DNA from: Candidatus Cloacimonadota bacterium
GTDB lineage: Bacteria > Cloacimonadota > Cloacimonadia > JGIOTU-2
Assembly (NCBI GenBank): GCA_011043895.1
Contig: DRBZ01000022.1
Coordinates: 1 to 17,640 of the forward strand
Direction: 5' to 3'
Length of the DNA stretch: 17,640 nucleotides
Positions within the stretch are counted from its first letter, which is position 1, and each line of letters begins with the position of its first letter. Positions 7,179 to 15,143 of this stretch are shown one piece after another. The position numbers and the translations under genes are program-made. The notes beneath the pieces are model-generated. The model did no database searches, was not told the origin of the DNA, and saw only the letters and a list, made by a program, of their open reading frames with translations.

Positions 7179-9095
7179 ATGAAATATGATACACATGGCA
7201 TACTTAAAATAACTGAGATGAATTATGATAAAGATAGACCTGAAGCAGAGAATCCAGTAAAAATACAGGATCTTAGTTTTCGGGATGGACACCAGAGCCT
7301 TTTTGCCACACGAGGTAGAACAGCAGATATGATACCCGTTTCAGAAATGATGGACGAGGTTGGCTTTCATTCTCTCGAAGTATGGGGCGGTGCTACTTTT
7401 GACACCATGCATAGATTCCTTAATGAAGATCCTTGGGAACGAATTCGTACTCTCAAAAAGTATATAAAGAAAACACCCTTCTCAATGTTGTTACGGGGTC
7501 AAAATCTTGTGGGATACAGGAATTATGCAGACGATGTGGTCGAAGCTTTTGTACAACGAGCATGTGATAACGGCATCGACATATTTCGCGTGTTCGATGC
7601 ACTCAATGATTTTCGAAACTTCGAAACCGCAGTGAAAATCATAAAAAAGAACAGCAAACACTTTCAGGGTGCGATCTGTTATTCTCTCACGCAACCTCGA
7701 ATGGGCGGAGAAACCTACAATCTTGATTATTATAAGGCAAAAGCAAAACAACTCAAAGAGATCGGTGCAGATACCATTTGCATAAAAGACATGGCAGGGC
7801 TTATTTCACCTTATGATGCATATAATCTAATTAAAGCTCTCAAATCACAGACAGATATTCCAATCCATCTTCATACTCACTTCACCTCAGGAATGGGTGA
7901 TCTTTCACTTCTCAAAGCAATAGAAGCCGGCGTTGACATTATCGACACATGCATGGCTCCCTATGCCTACAGAACTTCTCATCCTGCTGTGGAACCGCTG
8001 GTCGTATCCCTCTGGGGAACGAATCGTGATACAGGATTTGATATTAATCTGCTTGCCGAGATAGACAAAGAGATGGAAAAGCATATTCCCAAATATAAAC
8101 ACCTCCTGGATGATACTAAAAATGCGATTATCGATATCAATGTCATACTTCACCAAACCCCTGGCGGTATGCTTTCCAATCTCGTTAACCAATTGCGCGA
8201 GATGGATGCTCTGGATAGACTTGATGATGTGTTTGAAGCGCTGCCCAAAGTTCGGAAACAACTCGGGCAGGTTCCTCTGGTTACACCCACAAGCCAGATA
8301 GTGGGTACCCAGACGGTCAATAATGTGCTTTTTGATAAAGATGGGGAAGAATATACACAAATCACCGAGCAGGTAAAAGACCTCTGTTTCGGACTTTACG
8401 GGAAAACTACATTACCAATCGATAAGAATGTCCAGAAGAAAGCTCTGAAAGATTACCCTCGTGGACAAATCCCAATAAATGAGCGTCCCGGAGATATGCT
8501 CAAGCCTGAACTTCCAAAAGTGAAAGAGGATGTAAAAGATCTGGCAAAAAATATCGATGACGAGCTCATCTGCGCAATCTACCCCGTAACCGGCAAACGT
8601 TTTCTGCGTTGGAAATATGGTTGGGAAAAAGTTCCTCACGATGTGAAACCAAAAACCATTGAGGAAGTTGAAAAGGAAAATGAGTTGATCCGTAAAATGC
8701 TCTCAGGCGAGATGACACTGAAACACAAAAAAGAAAAACCTGCAAATGTTCGTTCTTTTGATGTATATGTGGATGGTGAATACTTCAATGTTGAGGTTGC
8801 AGATCCACATGCTGGTGGGGTTCGGGTCAAACCCATAAAGAAGGAGAAAAAAGAAATCGAGATCGATGAGTCAGGAAAATTGCGAGCCCCTATTCCAAGT
8901 ATGATCTTCGAATATAAAAAGCAGATCGGCGATTCTGTAAAAGCCGGAGAAACGGTTGTTGTACTCGAGGCAATGAAGATGTTCAACAATCTTGCTGCCC
9001 CTTGTGACGGCGTGATAAAAGAGATCGGATTTGAAGCAGGTGAATCAGTAAAAAAAGGCGAGGTTCTCTGCTACATAGAACCGAAAAAATCTTAG
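7179..9095 (+). CDS. Pyruvate/oxaloacetate carboxyltransferase with fused biotinyl domain (OadA/PycB/5S type)
   Basis: A 638-aa enzyme that moves CO2 between carboxybiotin and pyruvate/oxaloacetate. The N-terminal HMGL-like TIM barrel (about 25-300) carries the metal-site residues: Asp36 in LSFRDGHQSL, the lysine normally carbamylated in ICIKDMAG (Lys203) and His232/His234 in HLHTH. A PYC_OADA conserved domain follows (about 310-500), and the C-terminal biotinyl domain (about 560-638) has EAMKM with the biotin-accepting Lys600. There is no biotin carboxylase domain, so it is not a complete pyruvate carboxylase. Candidate roles are PycB, the Na+-pump decarboxylase alpha subunit OadA, or the transcarboxylase 5S subunit joined to its 1.3S carrier. 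The acyl-CoA carboxyltransferase upstream and the lack of an OadB-like membrane gene favour the last, but partner subunits could be encoded elsewhere. Confidence 0.93.
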   Translation: MKYDTHGILKITEMNYDKDRPEAENPVKIQDLSFRDGHQSLFATRGRTADMIPVSEMMDEVGFHSLEVWGGATFDTMHRFLNEDPWERIRTLKKYIKKTPFSMLLRGQNLVGYRNYADDVVEAFVQRACDNGIDIFRVFDALNDFRNFETAVKIIKKNSKHFQGAICYSLTQPRMGGETYNLDYYKAKAKQLKEIGADTICIKDMAGLISPYDAYNLIKALKSQTDIPIHLHTHFTSGMGDLSLLKAIEAGVDIIDTCMAPYAYRTSHPAVEPLVVSLWGTNRDTGFDINLLAEIDKEMEKHIPKYKHLLDDTKNAIIDINVILHQTPGGMLSNLVNQLREMDALDRLDDVFEALPKVRKQLGQVPLVTPTSQIVGTQTVNNVLFDKDGEEYTQITEQVKDLCFGLYGKTTLPIDKNVQKKALKDYPRGQIPINERPGDMLKPELPKVKEDVKDLAKNIDDELICAIYPVTGKRFLRWKYGWEKVPHDVKPKTIEEVEKENELIRKMLSGEMTLKHKKEKPANVRSFDVYVDGEYFNVEVADPHAGGVRVKPIKKEKKEIEIDESGKLRAPIPSMIFEYKKQIGDSVKAGETVVVLEAMKMFNNLAAPCDGVIKEIGFEAGESVKKGEVLCYIEPKKS

Positions 9096-9132
9096 ATTAT
9101 TCTTCATAAAATAAAATTTTCATAAATATTTC

Positions 9133-9161
9133 TTGCATATTTTTTTTTACTATTCTATATA
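9133..9161 (+). promoter_or_regulatory. Possible promoter of the Memo-AMMECR1 gene
   Basis: TTGCAT (9133-9138) and TATATA (9156-9161) are 17 bp apart and end 19 bp before the ATG. Each hexamer matches 4 of 6 positions of the sigma-70 consensus. The surrounding DNA is AT-rich, so chance matches are likely, and a Bacteroidota-like sigma factor would prefer other boxes. Confidence 0.3.
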
Positions 9162-9180
9162 AGAAATTAAAGGCGGTACT

Positions 9181-10680
9181 ATGATAGAAAAAATTGGAAT
9201 ATTTCTTTTTTTGATGCTCCTTTCGACCAACCTATGGTCAGAAACTCTTGAGCCATCACTGGCAGGTTCGTGGTATCCAGGCTCGAAAAAAGAACTTCGG
9301 GATATGCTCACACAATTCTTCAACAATGTGGAACTGGGAAAGAATAAAGATATCGTACCTTTTGGACTGATCTCTCCACATGCAGGTCTGGTTTATTCTG
9401 GACCAATCGCAGCGTATGGATATTCCCTTCTCAAAAACGGTGATTTCGATACAATCATCATTATTGCTACTAGTCATCGATATAATCTGGGAAAGATAAG
9501 TATCTTCTCCGGTGATAAAGTAAAATCACCGTTGGGTACCTCAGAAGTTGATAATGAACTTGCACAGCAGCTTATTAGACAACATTCAAAATTCGAATCA
9601 ATCCCTCAGGTGATCACAAATGGAGAGAATAGTTTTGAGACACAGCTACCTTTCGTTCAATATCAACTGCCTGATGTTAAGATACTTCCCATTATGACTG
9701 CAACAAATGACTTATCACTTCTGGACGACCTTGCTGATGCACTTGTTGCAACGATTGCTGAATCCGATAAGAAGATTGCACTTGTAGCGAGTTCGGACAT
9801 GGCACATTTTCATCCTTATGAGCAAACCGTCGAGATGGATCATCACACGATCGACCTCATACTCAGTATGGACCTTGATGCGCTGAAAACTGATGTTATG
9901 AAAGGTAAATGTGAAATCTGCGGTTTTCATGCAATTTATCCATTCATGAAAGTTATGCAGCATTTCGGTGCGAATAAGCCAGTCATGCTGGCGTATCAGA
10001 ATTCAGCTGATATCACAGGAGATAAGCACTCTTCACATATTGTGGGATATTCTTCGATCGTCTTTCCCGAACCCGATACTGGCATTCAGAGAAATGATGA
10101 AAATGCTTCATCTGATGAAGAACTCTATTCACATGAAGAAAAAAAATATCTTCTTGATCTGGCTCGACAAAGTATTATTTATTTCCTCAAAAATGGTAAA
10201 AAACTGCAGCCAGAAGAACCTGGAAATAAGAAACTGCTGGAAGAACGTGCAGTTTTTGTTACCTTAAATAAGGATGGATCTCTCCGCGGATGTATAGGTC
10301 ACATGCATGCACAGATGCCACTCTATGAGGCAGTTGCACAAATGGCTGTCTCTGCTGCGTTCGAAGATCCAAGATTCTCAAAAGTTAAAGAAAATGAGTT
10401 GAAAGATATCACTATTGAGATATCAGTACTCTCACCCATGCAGAAGATCGATGATTGGAAAAAAATACGCATGGGCATCGATGGTGTTTGGATAAAAAAG
10501 GGTTGGCGAAGCGGTGTATTCCTCCCTCAGGTTGCCACAGAAACTGGCTGGGATAGAGTTACTTTTCTGGAAAATCTGTGTGCTCATAAGGCAGGTTTAC
10601 CGGCAAATGCTTATAAAGAATCCGACACAGAAATCTACATCTACCAGGTCGAGAAATTCAGCGAAGAAGAAGTAGATTAG
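9181..10680 (+). CDS. amrB: Exported Memo-AMMECR1 fusion (AmmeMemoRadiSam proteins B and A)
   Basis: A 499-aa fusion of two families that form a conserved trio with a radical SAM enzyme; the biochemical role of the trio is unsettled. The N-terminus (MIEKIGIFLFLMLLSTNLWS) looks like a signal peptide with cleavage near residue 20, so the product is probably periplasmic. The Memo domain (about 23-298) keeps the metal-site residues of human MEMO1: His67 in SPHAG, His99 in TSHR, Asp206 and His209 in SSDMAH, Cys247 in CGFH. The EHS(I/L)E motif reads ENSFE, so its His is Asn150. After an acidic linker (about 299-317) comes the AMMECR1 domain (about 318-497) with its signature LRGCIG (368-373) and GVFLPQV. 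AAAGGCGG lies ahead of the ATG. The radical SAM partner is not in the window. The stop overlaps the stop of the convergent thioesterase gene by 4 bp. Confidence 0.9.
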   Translation: MIEKIGIFLFLMLLSTNLWSETLEPSLAGSWYPGSKKELRDMLTQFFNNVELGKNKDIVPFGLISPHAGLVYSGPIAAYGYSLLKNGDFDTIIIIATSHRYNLGKISIFSGDKVKSPLGTSEVDNELAQQLIRQHSKFESIPQVITNGENSFETQLPFVQYQLPDVKILPIMTATNDLSLLDDLADALVATIAESDKKIALVASSDMAHFHPYEQTVEMDHHTIDLILSMDLDALKTDVMKGKCEICGFHAIYPFMKVMQHFGANKPVMLAYQNSADITGDKHSSHIVGYSSIVFPEPDTGIQRNDENASSDEELYSHEEKKYLLDLARQSIIYFLKNGKKLQPEEPGNKKLLEERAVFVTLNKDGSLRGCIGHMHAQMPLYEAVAQMAVSAAFEDPRFSKVKENELKDITIEISVLSPMQKIDDWKKIRMGIDGVWIKKGWRSGVFLPQVATETGWDRVTFLENLCAHKAGLPANAYKESDTEIYIYQVEKFSEEEVD

Positions 10681-11153
10681 TCTTCGAAAAATTCCTCATA
10701 ATCAGGAAAATAAAAATCCTGCGATGCTTTTTCCTTGGAAAAGGTAAAGTAGGTTACATATCCCTCTGCGCAGAGTGTTTCTTCTGCATCGAATAATCGT
10801 ACGTAAATAGTATAGAGATTCCTTCTTATTTGGTGTATTTTTGCGCGGAGTTTAATCGTTCCTTTATTGACATACACTGCTTTTTTGTATCTGACTTCTA
10901 ATTTTGAAGTAACTCCTGCAGTTCTTCCTTTTATCAAAACGACCCAGCTTCCGATCTCATCGATAAGTGAAGCTTGTATACCCCCATGCAGAACATTTAA
11001 GTAACCCTGGAAAAAATCCTTTGGCTTCCACACCGAAACGATCTCGTCTCCATCTTCATAGAAGGTCATTTGCAATCCGTGCTTATTTTCGGGTGCACAT
11101 CCGAAGCAATTATAGCCCTTATATTTTTTATATGGATTTATAATCTTTCGCAT
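10677..11153 (-). CDS. PaaI-type hotdog-fold thioesterase
   Basis: A 158-aa acyl-CoA thioesterase-like protein expected to hydrolyse acyl-CoA thioesters in the cytosol; its substrate cannot be read from the sequence. Motifs: the N-terminal CFGCAPENKHGLQM (16-29), typical of one PaaI-like subgroup, and the catalytic HGGIQASLIDE (56-66) with the conserved Asp/Glu at its end, followed by alternating beta-strands of the hotdog sheet. ATG 11153 is preceded by AGAAGG 4 nt upstream; the frame is open for 10 more codons but these are lysine-rich and lack a site. The acidic tail (PDYEEFFED) is unremarkable. It faces the Memo-AMMECR1 gene and overlaps it tail to tail, so one transcript must read through the other's end. 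Confidence 0.88.
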   Translation of the reverse strand: MRKIINPYKKYKGYNCFGCAPENKHGLQMTFYEDGDEIVSVWKPKDFFQGYLNVLHGGIQASLIDEIGSWVVLIKGRTAGVTSKLEVRYKKAVYVNKGTIKLRAKIHQIRRNLYTIYVRLFDAEETLCAEGYVTYFTFSKEKASQDFYFPDYEEFFED

Positions 11154-11174
11154 ATTACCTTCTTTTTTCTTTAG

Positions 11175-11202
11175 ATTATGCAATAGGAAATTTTTCTTTC
11201 AA
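11175..11202 (-). promoter_or_regulatory. Candidate promoter of the thioesterase gene
   Basis: On the minus strand TTGAAA (11202-11197), a 16-bp spacer and CATAAT (11180-11175). Each box matches 5 of 6 sigma-70 consensus positions, and the -10 ends about 21 bp before ATG 11153. Confidence 0.45.
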
Positions 11203-11215
11203 GTTTTCTATAAGC

Positions 11216-11244
11216 TTGACGAAAAAAATCATCAAATTTTGAAT
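11216..11244 (+). promoter_or_regulatory. Possible promoter of the MATE gene
   Basis: TTGACG (5 of 6 match) and TTGAAT (4 of 6) are 17 bp apart, 21 bp before ATG 11266. It would give a very short leader that leaves the GGAAAG ribosome-binding sequence at 11251-11256 close to the transcript start. Weak evidence. Confidence 0.3.
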
Positions 11245-11265
11245 TCCTACGGAAAGTTGAAATTG

Positions 11266-12633
11266 ATGAAGAATAGTAAAGCAAAGCTCATTGATGGTGC
11301 GATCGGTCCAATGCTGATCAAATTGACGCTTCCCATGCTTATCGGCATGATTGGCATGGTTGCTTTCAATCTTGTGGACACATTTTTTGTGGGGAAACTC
11401 GGAGCCACACAACTCGCAGCACTGAGCTTTACGTTTCCTGTCGTGCTTGTAGTAAACAGCATTGCACTTGGTCTTGGTTTGGGAGGCTCCGCACTGATCT
11501 CCAGAGCAATTGGAGAGGGAGATATCTATCGGGTTCGCAGGTTGACGACAGATGGTTTGCTACTTGCTTTCCTGATCGTCGTGGTATTTGTTATCATAGG
11601 ATTATTTACGATTGAACCACTATTTATTTTGCTTGGTGCTACAAAAAAAGTTCTTCACTACATCAAACAATATATGAGCATCTGGTATTTTGGTATGCCC
11701 TTTGTTGTTATTCCAATGTTCGGCAATAATGCGATCCGTGCGACTGGTGACACAAAAACGCCCAGCGCAATTATGATTGTTGCAGTCATCATGAATTTCA
11801 TTATGGATCCTATGCTGATTTTCGGGATTGGTCCCTTTCCCCAGCTTGGTATTCAAGGCGCAGCGATCTCGACGGTTATTGCTCGGTTCAGTGCTTCTAT
11901 GGCTGCAGCATGGGTTTTGATAAAGAAGTACAGGATGATCAGTTTTGAAAAAATTTCACTCAATGAAGTGATCGATTCCTGGAAATCCATTTTGTACATC
12001 GGTGTTCCTATTGCAGGAGCTCGGATGATTTTACCTATTTCTGTTGGTATCATGACCCGTATCATATCTGCGTATGGAACAAAAGCGGTTGCTGGTTTTG
12101 GAGTTGCATCGCGAATTGAATTTTTCGGACTCGCAGTCATACGAGCTCTTTCTTCTATATTTGGGCCATTTATCGGACAAAATCTTGGTGCAAAGATGTT
12201 CGATCGCGTGAAAAGAGGGATGCAGCTTGCAGAAAGGTTCTCCCTTGTTTGGGGATTTGGTACTTTTCTCATTCTCTTTTTCTTTGCCCGTCCTATTGCA
12301 ATGATATTCAATAAGGATCCACAAGTTGTTGAAACGATAATCAAATACCTGAGTATTGTTCCTTTGAGTTACGGTTTGCAGGGAGTTCTTCTGCTGGGAA
12401 ATACGACGCTTAATGTACTTCAGAAACCCTTTCATGCAGCCGGACTTGTTGGGCTACAGATGTTTGTGCTGTACATTCCCCTTGCTTATCTGGGCTCATA
12501 TCTGCTGCAAGTGTCGGGTGCATTTATCGGCGTTGCAATTGCATATGCAATAGCTGGAGTAGGTGCACATTTCATAACCAAACACTATGTCCGCAAAGCA
12601 GAAGAAGATCATCACCCCATGCGAAAGCTCTAG
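11266..12633 (+). CDS. MATE family efflux transporter
   Basis: A 455-aa inner-membrane antiporter expected to export drugs or metabolites using a Na+ or H+ gradient. It has the two-lobe MATE layout of about 12 membrane helices: an N-lobe with LTLPMLIGMIGMVAFNLVD, then TFFVGKLGATQLAALS and LGLGLGGSALISRAIGEGD, and a C-lobe starting near IGVPIAGARMILPISVG. GTKAVAGFGVASRIE and a conserved FGPFIGQNLGA are also present. Length is normal. I start it at ATG 11266 (MKNSKAKLIDGAIGPML), because homologs begin with this type of sequence and GGAAAG lies about 9 nt upstream; a TTG at 11239 in the same frame is less likely. A strong terminator follows. The substrate cannot be predicted. Confidence 0.92.
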   Translation: MKNSKAKLIDGAIGPMLIKLTLPMLIGMIGMVAFNLVDTFFVGKLGATQLAALSFTFPVVLVVNSIALGLGLGGSALISRAIGEGDIYRVRRLTTDGLLLAFLIVVVFVIIGLFTIEPLFILLGATKKVLHYIKQYMSIWYFGMPFVVIPMFGNNAIRATGDTKTPSAIMIVAVIMNFIMDPMLIFGIGPFPQLGIQGAAISTVIARFSASMAAAWVLIKKYRMISFEKISLNEVIDSWKSILYIGVPIAGARMILPISVGIMTRIISAYGTKAVAGFGVASRIEFFGLAVIRALSSIFGPFIGQNLGAKMFDRVKRGMQLAERFSLVWGFGTFLILFFFARPIAMIFNKDPQVVETIIKYLSIVPLSYGLQGVLLLGNTTLNVLQKPFHAAGLVGLQMFVLYIPLAYLGSYLLQVSGAFIGVAIAYAIAGVGAHFITKHYVRKAEEDHHPMRKL

Positions 12634-12739
12634 GTTTTCACAAAGCTATTTACTGTAAATTTTAGAAAATCATACTCCTCATGTATCCGAGAACATTTCT
12701 GCTGTAGCTCCAAAATAACTAAATCTCAAAAATCTTATA

Positions 12740-12767
12740 CCCGGTAGCGCTTGTTACCGGGTTTTTT
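12740..12767 (+). terminator. Strong rho-independent terminator after the MATE gene
   Basis: CCCGGTA (12740-12746) pairs with TACCGGG (12755-12761) around an 8-nt loop, followed at once by TTTTTT. It lies about 105 bp after the MATE stop. The minus-strand side has a poorer T-run (GATTTTTG further out), so it may also help end the opposing beta-helix transcript. Confidence 0.9.
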
Positions 12768-12794
12768 ATAACCAAGAAAGTATGTGAGATTTTT

Positions 12795-15083
12795 TTAATA
12801 ACTCACCTTCACCATCTTCCTCACCACAGCATCTCCATTATACACTAATTTATAAAAATATGTTCCGGACGTAACAGCATTCCCATATTCATCTGTCCCT
12901 TCCCAGTAGATTTCTGTGTAAGGTGAAAAATTAAAATTATCTTTACCGAAAGACGTAATTAACTGCCCTCGTGAATTGTAAATCTTAAGGGATATATCCT
13001 TATTGCTTTGTATGTCTTTAATACTGCAAATGATGTTTGTATGGTCGGTGAATGGATTGGGATTATTCATAAAAGTAATAATGTTTTCAGGCAATTCCGG
13101 TTCATCATCAATTCCGTATCCCTGCCATTCATACGCGCCCATGTCTATCATATCTCCATAAATACGTGGATTTCCTGCAAGATCGTATAAGGGTATTTCA
13201 ATGCTATCCGGCAGATCCAAAGTTCCTGCATCGATACATGGAGAATTTGATGATAAATAATATGGATATTCACCAATCCCTTCCCACATAGGATTGGTAT
13301 CCAGGTTGCCATCCAGCCAGTTGAGTGTATTCGTACCCTGTACTGCTATATCCCATTGCCCTCCTTCTATAAGTGTATGGCTGAAAGTTACGGTATTGGG
13401 ATACGTTCTCCCATCGACATACATCTCCCTTGGATCATCTCCATAAAGAATGCAATTGTAAAAAGCAACATTCGATCCATACTTAATACCTACTCCCTCA
13501 CCACTTAATGGAGCATCATTATTACCGATCGTGCAATTCACAAAAACTGCATTCTGTTTATTCGTAACATATAAAGCCGAAGCTACATTTGGCCATTCTG
13601 TTGTTTCATTAATATTTTCTGTAATCTCGGTATTTATTATTTCGGAAAACCATCTATTCTCATAATATGGATGACCACCTAATGATAAGCCACATCCCTG
13701 CAAATCATCTGATTGATAATTGGGAAGATTACCCTTAATGAACGAATTCTCAATTCTTGTATATTCAGAAGGACCAGTTTTTACTGCTCCCCCTCCTTGG
13801 TTATTAATAATTTCAACATCCTTTATCAAAACACTGGTTGAGTTTATTAAAAAAGTACTAATTGTTGGAAAATTTATTACAGAGCATCCATATCCCTGTG
13901 GGCTTTTGTTAAATTCGAACTTTACTTCTTCTATGACCACTTCTCGTGGTTGAACAAACACAATAGCACCGCCTAAAAGATTATTTCCATTAATAACTGA
14001 TAATTTTTCAATTTTGTAATTTTTTTGATAATCCCAATCATAAAACAGACAGGATAATTCCTCTGCGTCGAGTTTCGTCAGTTCTTTATCCGATCCTTGC
14101 AATGTTATATAGCTTCTTAAATTTAGTGGATATTTTTCTCCTGTTGAAGAAGGAGAATACGTTCCTTCTGCAATGTGAATTGTATTTGGGTGCAAGCTAT
14201 CTGAAGCGATCTTTGTTAACGCAAAGTATATGTTTTTTAGTGGTTCGTCTTCAGTTATCCCACTATTCGTATTATCACCATCCGGCGAAACATACAAATC
14301 TTGATTTATCGGAGAAATTTTTCCATGTTGTATATTGATTGTATCATCGACAAAACTAGATATGAAAAACTCATCCGGATCAAGCACTGTAAGAGTATCC
14401 ACAAATATATGAACCGGGTCCTGATCGAAATCATGATGGGCGAACTCATTCCCGCTTCCTGCAGTATTGAAATAAATATTACATCTTTCAATCTGGTCAA
14501 AAGTAACTGGCGAGTCTGATGTCAAAGAAATACCACCTCCCGACTCATAGGCATGATTATATTTTATTGTAACATTTTTAAAATTTACTATATTGCTACT
14601 ATTTCTTATTTCAATCCTGAAACCTCCACCCCTAGTGGCAACATTACTCTGAATAATACAACCGACTATATTCAAAGAACTATTGTATAAAAAAATACCA
14701 CCACCTGAGATTATCTCCCAGCGATCTAAAGTTCCTGTACCATTCTGAAGAGTGAAACCACATAAGAATGTTGTGTTATTTTCACCATTTACTAACTTCA
14801 CCACACTCCCATTATAATTTCCGTCAATAATAGTATTTTTTACAAATGAATCGATCTGTGTGGTGAGATAAAGACTTGAAACGGTTATGTTTTTTCCATT
14901 GAAATTAATGTTTTCGTAATAAGTTCCGGGATATACAAGAACCGTATCCCCGTTCGAAGAAGCATCGATACCATCCTGGATAGATGTGAAGTCTCCAGTG
15001 CCATCCAGAGAGACGATGTGGATATCTGCCATTAATGAAGAATGAATTACTAACAGTAATACGAATATAATTAATCTTTTCAT
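12795..15083 (-). CDS. Secreted two-module beta-helix protein with C-terminal sorting-type domain
   Basis: A 762-aa surface or secreted protein. Residues 1-19 form a signal peptide (cleavage near SLMA-D). A first right-handed beta-helix (about 20-205) starts with the GDFTSIQDGIDASSNGDTVLV motif. A second (about 262-590) starts with YVSPDGDNTNSG, the DUF1565-type opening. Residues about 592-655 match the choice-of-anchor Q pattern (NSPCIDAG...GNPR...IDMGAYE). The last 90 residues (about 673-762) are a FlgD-like / type-A T9SS-like module: NNPNPF, SLKIYNSRGQL, W.GTDEYGNAV.SGTYFYKL, VRKM. In relatives this C-terminal module directs export to or anchoring at the cell surface. AGGTGA lies 7 nt before the ATG. 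The helices may bind or cleave polysaccharide, but I see no clear catalytic motif. It lies 60 bp after the related 788-aa gene and is probably co-transcribed. Confidence 0.88.
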   Translation of the reverse strand: MKRLIIFVLLLVIHSSLMADIHIVSLDGTGDFTSIQDGIDASSNGDTVLVYPGTYYENINFNGKNITVSSLYLTTQIDSFVKNTIIDGNYNGSVVKLVNGENNTTFLCGFTLQNGTGTLDRWEIISGGGIFLYNSSLNIVGCIIQSNVATRGGGFRIEIRNSSNIVNFKNVTIKYNHAYESGGGISLTSDSPVTFDQIERCNIYFNTAGSGNEFAHHDFDQDPVHIFVDTLTVLDPDEFFISSFVDDTINIQHGKISPINQDLYVSPDGDNTNSGITEDEPLKNIYFALTKIASDSLHPNTIHIAEGTYSPSSTGEKYPLNLRSYITLQGSDKELTKLDAEELSCLFYDWDYQKNYKIEKLSVINGNNLLGGAIVFVQPREVVIEEVKFEFNKSPQGYGCSVINFPTISTFLINSTSVLIKDVEIINNQGGGAVKTGPSEYTRIENSFIKGNLPNYQSDDLQGCGLSLGGHPYYENRWFSEIINTEITENINETTEWPNVASALYVTNKQNAVFVNCTIGNNDAPLSGEGVGIKYGSNVAFYNCILYGDDPREMYVDGRTYPNTVTFSHTLIEGGQWDIAVQGTNTLNWLDGNLDTNPMWEGIGEYPYYLSSNSPCIDAGTLDLPDSIEIPLYDLAGNPRIYGDMIDMGAYEWQGYGIDDEPELPENIITFMNNPNPFTDHTNIICSIKDIQSNKDISLKIYNSRGQLITSFGKDNFNFSPYTEIYWEGTDEYGNAVTSGTYFYKLVYNGDAVVRKMVKVSY

Positions 15084-15104
15084 GATAAAGTCACCTTTAA
15101 ATCT

Positions 15105-15130
15105 GGGAGGAGCTGCAAAAGCTCCCTCCC
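15105..15130. other. Hairpin between the two secreted-protein genes
   Basis: GGGAGGAGCT (15105-15114) pairs with AGCTCCCTCCC (15120-15130) with one bulged base and a 5-nt loop. It is G+C-rich in an AT-rich setting. On the minus strand it falls after the stop of the 788-aa gene and ahead of the ribosome-binding site of the 762-aa gene. It has no good T-run behind it (AGATTTAAAGG), so it may be an RNA-stabilising or partial termination hairpin and not a full terminator. Confidence 0.6.
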
Positions 15131-15143
15131 CTTTGCTGTATTC

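Noticed and set aside
4945..9095. Na+-pumping decarboxylase (Oad/Mmd type) operon
   Set aside because: The membrane beta subunit that forms the Na+ channel is absent from the window, and the 65-aa protein has no membrane helix. It remains possible only if that subunit is encoded elsewhere.
14102..14519. Plus-strand open frames of 70-80 codons within the secreted beta-helix gene
   Set aside because: They are antisense to a long well-supported gene and look like chance frames in AT-rich sequence.
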